A stretch of DNA of 64,000 bases from Streptomyces sp. Act143. GTDB lineage: Bacteria > Actinomycetota > Actinomycetes > Streptomycetales > Streptomycetaceae. This document shows, in pieces, positions 46,780 through 55,510 of the stretch. Numbering within the stretch: position 1 is the stretch's first letter; every line of letters begins with the position of its first letter. Below the pieces are notes generated by a model that worked only from the letters and a program-made list of their open reading frames with translations, searched no databases and was not told the DNA's origin. A program made the position numbers and the translations under genes. The stretch is taken from NCBI RefSeq assembly GCF_003143935.1, contig NZ_QFRX01000001.1, forward strand, positions 63,867-127,866, read 5' to 3'.

Positions 46780-47958
46780 TCACCGGAGCGCTTCGGTGCC
46801 GCGGTCGGCCGCGAGCACCGTGCGGAGAGGGAACGCGATGAGCAGCGCGACGGCGACCAGGAGCCCGCTCGCCCACAGCGGCCCGAGGTCTCCGGCCGCG
46901 GTGTCGAGGGTGGTCGCGGCGACGAGGGGGCCCACCGCGGCACCGACGTTGAGTGCGGCGGTCGCGTAGGAGCCGGCCATGGTAGGGGCTCCTGACGCCT
47001 CGTAGAGCACCCGCGTGATCAGTGTGCTGCCCAGGGCGAACGACAGGACGCCCTGCATGAACACGAGGGCGAGCAGCGCAGTCGGTCGGTCGGCCAGCAG
47101 GGCGAGGGCCGGCCAGCCGACGAGCAGCAGCGGACCGCCCGTCGCCAGAACCAGACCGGGTCGCTGGTCGGACAGCCGCCCGGCGACGGTGACGCCGACC
47201 AGGGACCCACCGCCGAAGAGGACCAGGGCCACGGAGATCCACAGCTCGCCGAGCCCGGCGGTGCCGGTCACGACCGGCGCGAGGAAGGTGAAGCTCGCGA
47301 ATGTCGCCGCGTTCACCAGCGCCCCGAGCAGCAGCACCGGGAACAGTCGCGGACTCTTGAGCTGTGCGAGCTCCGCCCGCAAGGTCGGCATGTTGCTCGC
47401 GGCTGTGTCCGTGCGGCGCGCCGGGACGCCGGTCAGGATGCCGATCGCTGCGGGCAGGCAGAGGGCGGCGACCGCCCAGAACGTGGCCCGCCAGCCGAGC
47501 AGGGTCCCGAGTACGGCCCCTCCCGGGACTCCGGCGATCGTGGCCACCGTGGTGCCCGACAGCAGTACGGCCAGCGCCCGCCCCTTCTTGTCGGGCGAGA
47601 CCAGTGCGGCGGCCGTCGTCAGGGCGACCGCGAGGAATCCGGCGTTCGCGAGGGCCGCGACCACTCGCGTCGCGAACAGGACGGGGAAGCTGGAGGTGGC
47701 GGCACCTGCGGCATGGGCGGCCGAGAAGACGAGGACGAACCCGAGCAGGCTCGACCGTCCAGGCCGGTTGCGGGCGAGTGCGGCCATCAGCGGGGCACCT
47801 GCGACCATGCCGACCGCGAAGGCCGACGTGAGCGTGCCGGCTGTCGCGACGCTGATGTCGAGGTCCGAAGCGATGTCCGGCAGGAGTCCGGCGAGCATGA
47901 ACTCCGAGGTGCCCATGGCGAAGACCGCCATGGCAAGCAGATACAACGGGAAAGGCAC
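46780..47958 (-). CDS. Chloramphenicol-exporter-type MFS transporter (Cml/Cmx-like)
   Basis: A 392-residue, 12-span exporter. LYLLAMAVFAMGTSEFMLAGLLPDIASDLDISVATAGTLTSAFAVGMVAGAPLMAALA, in adjoining segments, is the hallmark start of the actinomycete chloramphenicol-efflux branch. SPDKKGRALAVLLSGTTVATIAGVPGGAVLG follows. The GTG at 47958 has CGGAG eight bases upstream. Upstream are a 21-codon leader ORF and mutually exclusive hairpins (48009-48134), as in Streptomyces cml genes where chloramphenicol induces export by attenuation. Substrate assignment is by family only; other phenicols or sugars are possible. Confidence 0.85.
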   Translation of the reverse strand: MPFPLYLLAMAVFAMGTSEFMLAGLLPDIASDLDISVATAGTLTSAFAVGMVAGAPLMAALARNRPGRSSLLGFVLVFSAAHAAGAATSSFPVLFATRVVAALANAGFLAVALTTAAALVSPDKKGRALAVLLSGTTVATIAGVPGGAVLGTLLGWRATFWAVAALCLPAAIGILTGVPARRTDTAASNMPTLRAELAQLKSPRLFPVLLLGALVNAATFASFTFLAPVVTGTAGLGELWISVALVLFGGGSLVGVTVAGRLSDQRPGLVLATGGPLLLVGWPALALLADRPTALLALVFMQGVLSFALGSTLITRVLYEASGAPTMAGSYATAALNVGAAVGPLVAATTLDTAAGDLGPLWASGLLVAVALLIAFPLRTVLAADRGTEALR

Positions 47959-48008
47959 GAGTGGCTCCGAGGTGAGGAGAAGCGCGAGAAGGTCATCTCG
48001 TCACCGCG

Positions 48009-48108
48009 GTCAGCCCCGACGGCACACCGCCCGCTCGCGGAACGCGCGGCGGCGGAACGGCTGAGAGCTCAGTGGTTCTGGGGGCTGACGGCGTGACCGA
48101 AAGCCCCC
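48009..48108 (-). promoter_or_regulatory. Candidate attenuator of the Cml-type gene
   Basis: In transcript order: segment 1 GGGGGCT (48108-48102), segment 2 GTCAGCCCCC (48089-48080) and segment 3 GGGGCTGAC (48017-48009). Segment 2 pairs with segment 1 over 7 bp, strengthened by an inner CGG/CCG. Alternatively it pairs with segment 3 over a perfect 9 bp, so the two structures exclude each other. The first hairpin lies inside the leader ORF and would be melted by a translating or stalled ribosome. How segment 3 reaches the exporter ribosome site (about 45 bp farther) is not clear from inspection. Confidence 0.5.
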
Positions 48109-48134
48109 ACCCTGTCCGACTCAGGACTCGACAT
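48069..48134 (-). CDS. Leader peptide ORF upstream of the Cml-type exporter
   Basis: A 21-codon frame, MSSPESDRVGAFGHAVSPQNH, ATG at 48134 and TGA at 48069, ending 110 bp before the exporter GTG. Its sense strand contains both halves of the first hairpin of the candidate attenuator. TAGCGT ends seven bases before the ATG and may be a -10 element, giving a leaderless leader mRNA. Known Streptomyces chloramphenicol-export genes use leader peptides, but this sequence is not one I recognise. Confidence 0.4.
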   Translation of the reverse strand: MSSPESDRVGAFGHAVSPQNH

Positions 48135-48533
48135 GGCCCGCACGCTACCCGACCGGCCCGCGCGGAGGCATCTCGGTTTCAGCGGCGTGGTCCGTCTCCA
48201 CGGCCCGCGAGTCCGTCTGTCACTTGTCCGTCAGTGGCTGCGGGGAGGAAGCTGTGCCGAGCCGTGCCACGCGGTGTCACGTTCGGCGGTCACCTCCACG
48301 CCTTCGCCACCGCTGCCGCAGGCACCACTGGCATGACCTTCCGCGGCAGCACACCGCGCACCTCGAAACGCACAAGTCCCCCCGCAGGACAGAGAATCCA
48401 GCACAGGGACGCGAGGGAGCTCTGTGAAGTCCAGCGTGTCCTGTCCTGCGGTCTGCAGATCGCCTTCTTGACCTGCGATGAAACCGCTGGTGCATCAAGT
48501 GGTCACTCCCGTCCATCTGCTGGCGGCGGCTGC
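48135..48533. other. Intergenic region, no gene supported
   Basis: About 400 bp between the candidate leader and the methyltransferase gene. Frames present are short and lack ribosome sites. It includes a 9-bp inverted repeat, GCAGGACAG (48384-48392) and CTGTCCTGC (48441-48449), with a long loop. It must hold the Cml promoter and the methyltransferase 3' region. Confidence 0.4.
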
Positions 48534-49385
48534 CTACCGGCGGACTGCCGAGATCAACCCGCCGGGCCCCTCGTCGAGTTGTGGCGGGGTGCTGATCGGG
48601 CGGCCGTAGGCGGCGGCGCACTCGCGCAGGGTGCGGCTGTCGGCCTCCCAGCCGTGCCCGGCCAGCCAGCCCACCGGATCGTCGGGCGTTTCCGAGACCC
48701 ACAGGGACGCCGCCGATCCCGGCGCGGCGTCCGCGCCGAAGCGCTCCAGCACGCCCCGCGAGCCCAACGTCAGCCCCATCCGGCTGCCTGGCGCCGATCG
48801 TGCGCTGATCCGGGCCAGCAACAGCTCCACCGCGTCCTCGGGCAGATAGATCAGCAGACCCTCGGCGATCCACACCGTCGGCGCGGTCCGGTCGTGCCCT
48901 GCGGCGGCGAGTTCGCTCGGCCAGTCCTCGCGCAGATCCGCCGCGACGGTGATCCGCTCGCAGCGCGCGACGGCCTGCTCCCGGTGCAGCACGGCAGCCT
49001 TGAAGTTCAGCGGGGCGGCGGTGTCCAGCTCGAACAGACGGGTGCCGTCGGGCCAGTACATGCGGAAGGCCCGGCTGTCCATGCCGGCGCCGAGCAGCAC
49101 GACCTGCCGTACCTCGGAAGCCGAGGCCTGCCGCAGCAGGTCGTCGAGGAACTTCGTCCGGATGACGATGGACAACGACACTGCCCGTCGGCGGCGTTGA
49201 GCGGCCTCGTCGCCGGGCAGCGGCGGCGAGGAGGGCCACAGGCCGCCGGCGGTGGCGAAGGCCTGTGCGAGCGGGTCCCGGAACAGCGCGTCCTCCCGCT
49301 GCGTCTCCAGGGCCCGGACTCTGGCGACCCCCACCGCCGTGGCCCACACTCCCGACGGCCGCACATGTTCCTGCCCATCGCTCAT
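48534..49385 (-). CDS. Class I SAM-dependent methyltransferase (LCMT/PPM-like)
   Basis: A 283-residue methyltransferase of the leucine-carboxyl-methyltransferase-like group that is abundant in actinomycetes and often tied to secondary metabolites. Near the N-terminus is DALFRDPLAQAFATAGG. The SAM-binding strand and loop are VRQVVLLGAGMDSRAFRM with LFELDTAAPLNFKAAVL, and WIAEGLLIYLPEDAVELLL is the family post-III motif. The start is ATG 49385, one codon after a GTG; the ribosome site is weak. Substrate unknown; no pathway genes adjoin it. Confidence 0.85.
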   Translation of the reverse strand: MSDGQEHVRPSGVWATAVGVARVRALETQREDALFRDPLAQAFATAGGLWPSSPPLPGDEAAQRRRRAVSLSIVIRTKFLDDLLRQASASEVRQVVLLGAGMDSRAFRMYWPDGTRLFELDTAAPLNFKAAVLHREQAVARCERITVAADLREDWPSELAAAGHDRTAPTVWIAEGLLIYLPEDAVELLLARISARSAPGSRMGLTLGSRGVLERFGADAAPGSAASLWVSETPDDPVGWLAGHGWEADSRTLRECAAAYGRPISTPPQLDEGPGGLISAVRR

Positions 49386-49624
49386 CACGCCAGCCTAAAT
49401 GGCCGACTCGAAGACGGCTGATGTGTGGGGCCGGTTGCAGCACGGCAGCCACTCCGTGTCCGGGCACAGGCACCTCGCCGAGGCACACGTGTGCCCCGGC
49501 ACGACCGACTCGGCCCGTCCCACCCCGTCCGTCGGGGCCGAACGGCATCGCGGCCGTGGGCTTCGGTCCTGGGTCATGTCAGCATGAGCAAGCCCGATTC
49601 GGTCCTCGGACCCTGGAGGTTTGC

Positions 49625-50677
49625 ATGCGTGCAGGCGTCGTGGTCGCCGCGCACCCCGGTGTGGAAGAACTCGCCGTGACGGCTGAGGAGTTGGGCCTCA
49701 CAAGCTTCTGGGTCTACGACACCCCGATGGTCCACGGGGACCCTTTCGTCGCCCTGAGCCTGTGTGCGAAGGTCACTCGCCGCATCCGGCTCGGGATCGG
49801 TGTGACCTCACCGGCGTTGCGCTCGGCCCCGGCCGCGGCGAGCGGGTTCGCCAGCCTCAACGCCCTGGCACCGGGCCGGATCATCTGCGGTGTCGGCACC
49901 GGAAACACCGCCCGGCGTACGGTCGGCATGCAGCCGACCACGGCAGCCGCGATGGAGAACTTCACCGCGGCACTACAGGATCTGTGTGCCGGGCGCTCGA
50001 CCTCGTACCGCGAAGGTGACCGGGTGCGCGACATCCGGTTCCTGCATGCCGGGGCACAGGTGAACACCACCGATCCGATCGAGTTCGTCGTGGCCGCGCT
50101 CGGCCCCAAGGCCGCCGCCGTCGCCGGCCGCCGCGGCGCCGGCCTCATCTCCTTCGGCCTGCTGGACCCTGCCGCCTGGCAGGCACTGCACGCCGCCCGA
50201 AACCGAGCCGCCCACGGCACACCCCGCGCCCCCGGCTCCTCTCCGGACTCCTACCTGGTCACCGCCCTCCACCTGCTGCGCGACGACGAAGACGCCGGCG
50301 GTGACGCGGCCCGGGACGCGACAGGTCACCTCGTGCTGTCGCTGCTGGACTACGCCGCCGACACACCCGCCTTCGCCGCACAACTCGGCCCCGAACAACG
50401 CGAAGTGGTACGGCACCTCCTCGCCCGGCGCGGCACCACCGCCGACGCGCCGGACCGGTACACCAAGCTCTATCCCGGCTATCTCGGACGCATCGCACCG
50501 CGCGACCGGGACCTGGTGCTGCCCTCGCTGATGAACAGCGTGGCCCTCGTCGGCACCCGCGACGACCTGCGCACCCGCATCACCGCCCTGGAACGGGCAG
50601 GCGTCGACGAACTCCTCGTCCAGCCCGTGATCGACCCGCCCGCCGAGATGGCCCGACTCGCCGGACTCCTCGCCTGA
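49625..50677 (+). CDS. Luciferase-like (LLM) oxidoreductase, probably F420-dependent
   Basis: A 350-residue TIM-barrel flavin or F420 oxidoreductase. VVVAAHPGVEELAVTAEELGLTSFWVYDTPMVHGDPFVALSLCAKVTRRIRLGIGVTSP, in adjoining parts, matches the F420-type N-terminal half. FASLNALAPGRIICGVGTGNTARRTVGM gives the cofactor phosphate loop, and PIEFVVAALGPKAAAVAGRRGAGLIS the later strand. The ATG at 49625 follows GGAGG at five bases, one of the best ribosome sites in the window. Convergent with the ArsR gene; substrate not known. Confidence 0.85.
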   Translation: MRAGVVVAAHPGVEELAVTAEELGLTSFWVYDTPMVHGDPFVALSLCAKVTRRIRLGIGVTSPALRSAPAAASGFASLNALAPGRIICGVGTGNTARRTVGMQPTTAAAMENFTAALQDLCAGRSTSYREGDRVRDIRFLHAGAQVNTTDPIEFVVAALGPKAAAVAGRRGAGLISFGLLDPAAWQALHAARNRAAHGTPRAPGSSPDSYLVTALHLLRDDEDAGGDAARDATGHLVLSLLDYAADTPAFAAQLGPEQREVVRHLLARRGTTADAPDRYTKLYPGYLGRIAPRDRDLVLPSLMNSVALVGTRDDLRTRITALERAGVDELLVQPVIDPPAEMARLAGLLA

Positions 50678-50767
50678 ACACCCGCTCGCGGGAGGGCGGC
50701 ACGGCCTCTGGAAGTACCGCATCCACGCGTCCTGTCAGGGACCTGCGCGTCGATGCGGCACCAACGC

Positions 50768-51853
50768 TCAGCGCAGTACGGCCGCCAGCAGATCGGCGCC
50801 CAACGCCGTCAGGTCGGGCAGGTTGAGGGTGTACCGGACGTAGCGGCCCTGCCGTCGGGCCGTCAGCAGGCCCGCGCGGCGCAGGACGGCGAGGTGGCGG
50901 GAGACTTCCGGGGGTGAGAGTTCCCAGAAGTGGGCCAGTTCGGCGGTGGTGTGCGGGCCACGGGCCAGGGTGCGCAGCAGCCGCAGCCGTACCGGGTGTG
51001 CGAGCGCCTCCAGCCGGAGCGTGACCGTCTCCAGGGAGACCGGCTCAGCCGGGCTCGGCTCGGCGACGGGGTACTGCACCACCGGGTGCCACCCGGGGGC
51101 GTGCACCGCCACCAGGTGGGGGCGGCCGAAGACGCTGGGGATGAACGTGACCCCGGTGTCGCGAGCGGCAGTCGCCTTGTCCTGCACCTTGTCCACGACG
51201 ATGCAGTCGCCGTCCGGGGCCAGGGTGATCGCGCCGGAGACCGAGGCGAGTGCCGCTGCGAGGCCGTGGCGCTTGAGCAGCTCGTTCTTCTGCCGCAGAT
51301 CAGTGGCAAGCTGCACCGCGGCGCCCGCCCAGGCGTCGTCGAAGAAGGCGGCGGCGCATTCTTCGAGGGTGTGGCGCACCCGCGATCGCACCGCTGCCGG
51401 GTCGGCGAGCAGCCGCTCCGCGAAGGCCTCCTGCAACGCGCCGCGGGCCTGGGCCACGTCCAGGGCCCGTTCGCGTGCCGCGGTGTCGGTGAGCGGGGAC
51501 GCGCCGCGGAAATGGATCCGGTTGCTGCCGCAGGTGGTGACGAGCGCGGCCGTCACATACGTCTCGTCGTCGATCCGGTCCACGTCGTCCAACTCCTCGG
51601 CGAGGGTCGGTCGGGGGCGCGCGGGAATCAGGAAGTCGGCCTGCGAGGAGCGCCAGAGGAACTCGGCCTCCCTGAGCCGTTCGGCCAGCTCGGGTCGCAG
51701 TCCGGCCCAGACGTCCGCGGCCCAGCCGGCGAGCTGCGGGTGGTGCCCCGGTTCGGCCAGCACGTGCAGCATCGCGGTCAGCTCGGCCAGCGGGGAGGCG
51801 GCGAACCGCACGCGGTCGGACGAGAGACCGCTGATGTCGATCTTCAGCGTCAT
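50768..51853 (-). CDS. ArsR-type regulator with N-terminal DUF5937-like domain
   Basis: A 361-residue regulator. The first 250 residues are a helical domain typical of actinomycete ArsR variants (VRFAASPLAELTAMLHVLAEPGHHPQLAGW, then a C-terminal ITLAPDGDCIVVDKVQDKA strand set). The last 90 form a winged helix: LRLEALAHPVRLRLLRTLARGPHTTAELAHFWELSPPEVSRHLAVLRRAGLLTARRQGRYVRYTLN, given as adjoining parts. No ArsR metal-box CxC is seen, so the signal is probably organic. It is divergent from an MFS gene with a perfect palindrome in between. Confidence 0.86.
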   Translation of the reverse strand: MTLKIDISGLSSDRVRFAASPLAELTAMLHVLAEPGHHPQLAGWAADVWAGLRPELAERLREAEFLWRSSQADFLIPARPRPTLAEELDDVDRIDDETYVTAALVTTCGSNRIHFRGASPLTDTAARERALDVAQARGALQEAFAERLLADPAAVRSRVRHTLEECAAAFFDDAWAGAAVQLATDLRQKNELLKRHGLAAALASVSGAITLAPDGDCIVVDKVQDKATAARDTGVTFIPSVFGRPHLVAVHAPGWHPVVQYPVAEPSPAEPVSLETVTLRLEALAHPVRLRLLRTLARGPHTTAELAHFWELSPPEVSRHLAVLRRAGLLTARRQGRYVRYTLNLPDLTALGADLLAAVLR

Positions 51854-51895
51854 CCCGCCATCATCACCGTTCGAACAGCCTGGTAGGGGTGTCGA

Positions 51896-51912
51896 TTGAC
51901 GATGTGCGTCAA
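51896..51912. promoter_or_regulatory. Perfect palindrome between ArsR-type and MFS genes
   Basis: TTGACG-ATGTG-CGTCAA, a 6-5-6 inverted repeat lying 43 bp from the regulator start and 44 bp from the MFS ATG. The first half could also be the -35 element (TTGACG) for the MFS gene. It is the most likely operator. Confidence 0.65.
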
Positions 51913-51955
51913 CCGACGTGCTCCGCCCCGGCAGCCGAACGCACCGTCTGACGCC

Positions 51956-53197
51956 ATGACAACCATCTCCGGAATCCGGCCCCGCGCACTCGTCCGCGCC
52001 TCAGGCGGGCCCCGCTATGTCGTCGCCCTGGCCGTGGACGCGCTGGGCACCGGCCTGCTGCGGCCCTTTCTCCTGCTCTACGGCGTTACCGTGCTGAGGC
52101 TGTCCGCTCCGGTCACCGGTGCCGCCATGACGGTCGGCATCGTCGCGGGTCTGGGCTGCATGCCCGCCGTGGGCCGATGGCTGGACCGCGGCGCACGCAG
52201 CACGGTCGTGGCGGCGTCGATGCTGGTGCGGGTGCTGGGTGTGGCGTTGCTGCTGGCCGCCCCGGCGGGGTGCGTCTGGCTCTTCGCGACGGCGGCGCTC
52301 TTTCTGGGCATCGGCAACCAGGCCTGGCCGGCCGCCCATGCCACGCTCGTGGCCACGGTCGCCCAGGGCCGGGAACGAGACACCGCTCTCGCGGGGGCCC
52401 GCGCCCTGCGCAACGCCGCCCTCGGTGTCGGCGCGCTCCTCGCGGCCGTTTGCCTGGCGGGCGGCACCACCGCACTGCGGGCGCTGGCGGCGGTCACCGC
52501 GCTCGCCTACCTCGCCGCGGCCGCGCTGGCGTGGTCGGTCCACGTGCACGCCCGTCCGGCGACGGGGGCCCCGGCCAAGGCCCGGCACGACGAGCCCGCG
52601 CCGCGGATGCTCGACCTCTTCGCCGCCAATGTGGTCTACGTCTTCTGCCTCAACGTTCCCGAGGTCGCGCTCCCGCTGGTCCTGGTGACGCAGCTCCACG
52701 CGTCGCCGGTGTGGTCGGCAGCCGTCTTCGTGCTCAACACGGCACTGGTCGTCACGCTGCAAGTGCCGGTGACCGTCCTCATGTCCCGTTTCTCCCGGCG
52801 GGCCGTGCTGGCCTTCTCCGGCGTGGTGCTGGCCGCGTCCTACCTCGGCTTCCTCGCGGCCGGTTCACTGGGGCCCGGCTGGGGCGCCCCGGCCATGGTC
52901 GCGGTGTCCGTGGTCTGCACCGTCGGCGAGATCATCTATGCCGGCAGTGCGACCGCGCTCGTCACCGCACTCGCCCCGGCCCATGTGCTGGGACGTGCCC
53001 TCGCCCGTTTCCAGCTCTCCACGGGCTTCGGCCTCGCCGTCTCCCCGGCGGTCATCACCACGCTCGCACCCCGCGGACCAGCCGCCCTCTGGGGCAGCCT
53101 CGCCGCAGCGACCCTGCTCTCCGCGGCCGGCGTCGCCACCGAGAAGGACCAGGGAACACGGCTCGCACGCTCTCCTCGCTGTCCAGCTTCCCGATGA
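51956..53197 (+). CDS. MFS transporter
   Basis: A 413-residue, 12-span transporter. YVVALAVDALGTGLLRPFLLLYGVTVLRLSAPVTGAAMTVGIVAGLG opens it in adjoining parts, followed by VGRWLDRGARSTVVAASMLVRVLG (motif A) and AGARALRNAALGVGALLA. The tail after span 12 (EKDQGTRLARSPRCPASR) is basic. The ATG at 51956 lacks a ribosome site; an in-frame ATG at 51896 would lie in the palindrome, so the short form is preferred. Likely a drug exporter released by the divergent ArsR-type regulator. Confidence 0.85.
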   Translation: MTTISGIRPRALVRASGGPRYVVALAVDALGTGLLRPFLLLYGVTVLRLSAPVTGAAMTVGIVAGLGCMPAVGRWLDRGARSTVVAASMLVRVLGVALLLAAPAGCVWLFATAALFLGIGNQAWPAAHATLVATVAQGRERDTALAGARALRNAALGVGALLAAVCLAGGTTALRALAAVTALAYLAAAALAWSVHVHARPATGAPAKARHDEPAPRMLDLFAANVVYVFCLNVPEVALPLVLVTQLHASPVWSAAVFVLNTALVVTLQVPVTVLMSRFSRRAVLAFSGVVLAASYLGFLAAGSLGPGWGAPAMVAVSVVCTVGEIIYAGSATALVTALAPAHVLGRALARFQLSTGFGLAVSPAVITTLAPRGPAALWGSLAAATLLSAAGVATEKDQGTRLARSPRCPASR

Positions 53198-53468
53198 GGA
53201 CGTCGGCCGACAGATCCACCGGCGATACGCGGTACTCGGCACCCCGGAGGGCACCGCTCACTACCGGGTGACTCATGGCGGTGACAGCCACTCCCAGCTT
53301 GACGGGGGACGGGCGCGGCTCCACGGGGCCCTGCCGCCTTCGAGGAAGGCGAATTCCGGGTCTTCGTCGGCTTCGCTTTCCCGGTGCCCTCGGCGATCTG
53401 GCAACTCAGGGTTACCCCGCTCCCCCGAACCACCCGACTCGCTCTTCTGCGGCGTTCGACAACTCGCC

Positions 53469-55061
53469 TCAGCCGAACGCGGCCTTGAGGACGGTGAGTG
53501 CCGTTCGCGGGTCGGCGAGGGGCTGGTAGATGCCGGGGATCTCGTGGTCGTCGAGGCCGAGCAGGGTGTGGACCGCGTGCATCGCGCCGCGCACGGAGTA
53601 CTCGACGGTGAAGACCACGTCTTGCGGGATCTCCGTGAACTGGCCCAGGAAGGCGAAGTTGGCCGCGCCGCGCGGGATCACCGGCGGCCGGTCGTGGGTG
53701 GTGCGTGGGGCGAACTGGCTGGTGATGTACGGCAGCATCACCGGGATCACGGTCGTGGTCGCCGCGACCTGCTCCTCGATGTCCGACAGGCCCAGATGGC
53801 CGAGGAGTTCGGTGAGGATCTCCCGGCCGGTCGCCTCGGCCATCGGCTTGCCGATGAAGTCGCCCTCGTTATCGATGAACAGGCCATAGCCCCAGAGGGT
53901 GTAGACATCCTCGGGCTGCCCTTCGAAGTGCGGGGCGTGCGGCACCACAAGGGACATGAGCCAGTTGGAGTCCTTGAAGGTCATCAGCGCGCCGGTGCCG
54001 GGCAGGTTGCCGGACAGCTCCTCGATGCGGTGCAGGAGCAGCGGGCTGCGCATGGTGAGGGTGAAGGACTCCCACTTCGCCTCGTCGACGTTACCGTTGA
54101 AGGCCGCCGGCCGGCCGAAGTCGTGGGCCTTGGCGGCGATCGCCTCCCACAACCGCCAGCCGCCGTCGCGCTTGTCGCGGATCAGAGCGGGGGCGCTGTC
54201 GTCGCTGCCGTAGGCCGCGTCGGCGGTCATCGACCCCAGAGTGAGGAACGCGTAGTCGGTGTCGGTGAGTTCGTGGACGTCCGGCTGTCCGGCGCGCTCG
54301 AGGTGCAGACGCCGAACTCGCCGGATGCCGTTCGCCTCCTCGGTGAAGTCCACGTCGGTGACCCGCACGCCGTGTTCGAAGACCACGCCGCCGGCCTCCA
54401 GCCAGGCGCGCAGCGGGCGGATGATCGAGTCGTACTGGTTCAGCCGGGTGCGGCGCACCCCGGACAGGGTGTGCATGCGCGGGAACTCCTGCATGAAACG
54501 CAGGAAGTAGCGCTTGAGCTCGATGGCGCTGTGCCAGTTCTGGAAGGCGAAGGTGGTGCGCCACATCGTCCAGAAGTTGGTCTCGAAGAAGTGCGGCGAG
54601 AAGAAGTCCTCGATCCGGCGGGCCCCGATCACGGTCTCGGGCAGCATCAGCAGCCGGGTCAGTTCCAGTCGGTCGCGGCTGTCGAGGCCGTAGTCGGCAG
54701 CGTCCAGGATCGTGGCGCCCTTGCCGATCAGGCGGGCCTTGGCGTCGGTGGGCCACTTGGCGTTGAAGTCACGGATCTCCTCGCGCACCGAGACGGTCGG
54801 GTCGGTGAGCGTGGGGATCGTCTCCAGGAGGTTCCACAGGCAGGTGTACGCCTCCTCCTCCAGCATGCGCCCGCCGCGGGTGACGTAGCCGGCGCTGTCG
54901 CCACCGCCGTCCATGGAGCCGCCGGCCACCGGCAGTTCCTCCAGGACGTGGATGTGCTCGCCGGGGAAGCCGCCGTCGCGGATCAGGAAGGCGGCGGCCG
55001 CCAGGGAGGCGATGCCGCCGCCGACGAGGTAGGCGTGCGACTGGTGCGGAGCGTCGGTCAT
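53469..55061 (-). CDS. ohyA: Oleate hydratase (fatty acid double-bond hydratase)
   Basis: FAD-dependent enzyme adding water to the cis-9 double bond of oleic or related acids to give 10-hydroxy acids, which often detoxifies free fatty acids. The 530 residues include the dinucleotide fold HAYLVGGGIASLAAAAFLIRDG, VLEELPVAGGSMDGGG (Gly-rich FAD loop), GGRMLEEEAYTCLWNLLETIPTL in parts, FWTMWRTTFAFQNWHSA, and VEYSVRGAMHAVHTLLGLD near the end. The ATG at 55061 follows GGAGGG at five bases. It appears monocistronic; 670 bp of mostly non-coding DNA precede it. In the family this enzyme is cytoplasmic or membrane-associated. Confidence 0.95.
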   Translation of the reverse strand: MTDAPHQSHAYLVGGGIASLAAAAFLIRDGGFPGEHIHVLEELPVAGGSMDGGGDSAGYVTRGGRMLEEEAYTCLWNLLETIPTLTDPTVSVREEIRDFNAKWPTDAKARLIGKGATILDAADYGLDSRDRLELTRLLMLPETVIGARRIEDFFSPHFFETNFWTMWRTTFAFQNWHSAIELKRYFLRFMQEFPRMHTLSGVRRTRLNQYDSIIRPLRAWLEAGGVVFEHGVRVTDVDFTEEANGIRRVRRLHLERAGQPDVHELTDTDYAFLTLGSMTADAAYGSDDSAPALIRDKRDGGWRLWEAIAAKAHDFGRPAAFNGNVDEAKWESFTLTMRSPLLLHRIEELSGNLPGTGALMTFKDSNWLMSLVVPHAPHFEGQPEDVYTLWGYGLFIDNEGDFIGKPMAEATGREILTELLGHLGLSDIEEQVAATTTVIPVMLPYITSQFAPRTTHDRPPVIPRGAANFAFLGQFTEIPQDVVFTVEYSVRGAMHAVHTLLGLDDHEIPGIYQPLADPRTALTVLKAAFG

Positions 55062-55354
55062 GACGTCCCTCCGATCTGCCGCCGGTGTCTCACGGGCGGC
55101 CGGCAGTGTTCTCGGGCCGCGCCCGCCGGTGAGCCACAGGTGTGTGAGGTCGGCGGCGGGCGGGGCGGCGCCGGCTCGGTCCGGCCGAGCGTGACGCCCG
55201 TGCCGTCCAGTCAACTCGCGGGGTGTTCGAGCAGGCAGGGGCCAGATGTCCCTGCCGGCGCGCCGAGGGGCCCGGACCTGGTGCGGGTCGTCGACCCGAC
55301 GGCCGCGCGGCGCGGTTCCACCCGGTCCTCGGGCTGAACGGTGCCCGCGCTCGC

Positions 55355-55403
55355 CGCCGCCCTCGCCGAGGCGGCGCAGGGAACTGCCTCGGCGAGGGCG
55401 GCG
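55355..55403. terminator. Very strong hairpin in the ohyA-MFS interval
   Basis: A perfect 18-bp stem: CGCCGCCCTCGCCGAGGC at 55355-55372 pairs with 55386-55403 around a 13-base loop. It lies 330 bp past the DHA2 pump stop and 294 bp before ohyA on the same strand, so it would insulate ohyA from read-through. There is no U-tract. Confidence 0.65.
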
Positions 55404-55510
55404 TATCTGAGCCCCCGCCCCCTCCACACCACCACGGCCATCGCCCTCGGCACCGGCGGTCAGGCCTCGCCGATCGCCGTACCGAAGCCGCCGGTCTTGC
55501 GGGAAGCCGC

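Noticed and set aside
43244..46969. Long plus-strand frames opposite the GH95 gene
   Set aside because: Shadows of the GH95 coding sequence; compositional bias only.
53198..53468. Plus-strand frame after the MFS gene (DVGRQIHRRYAVLGTPEG)
   Set aside because: Some coding-like flavour, but no start, ribosome site or recognised family within 270 bp.
52938..55337. A 799-codon plus-strand open frame
   Set aside because: Antisense to the oleate hydratase gene, which has complete motifs and a strong ribosome site.
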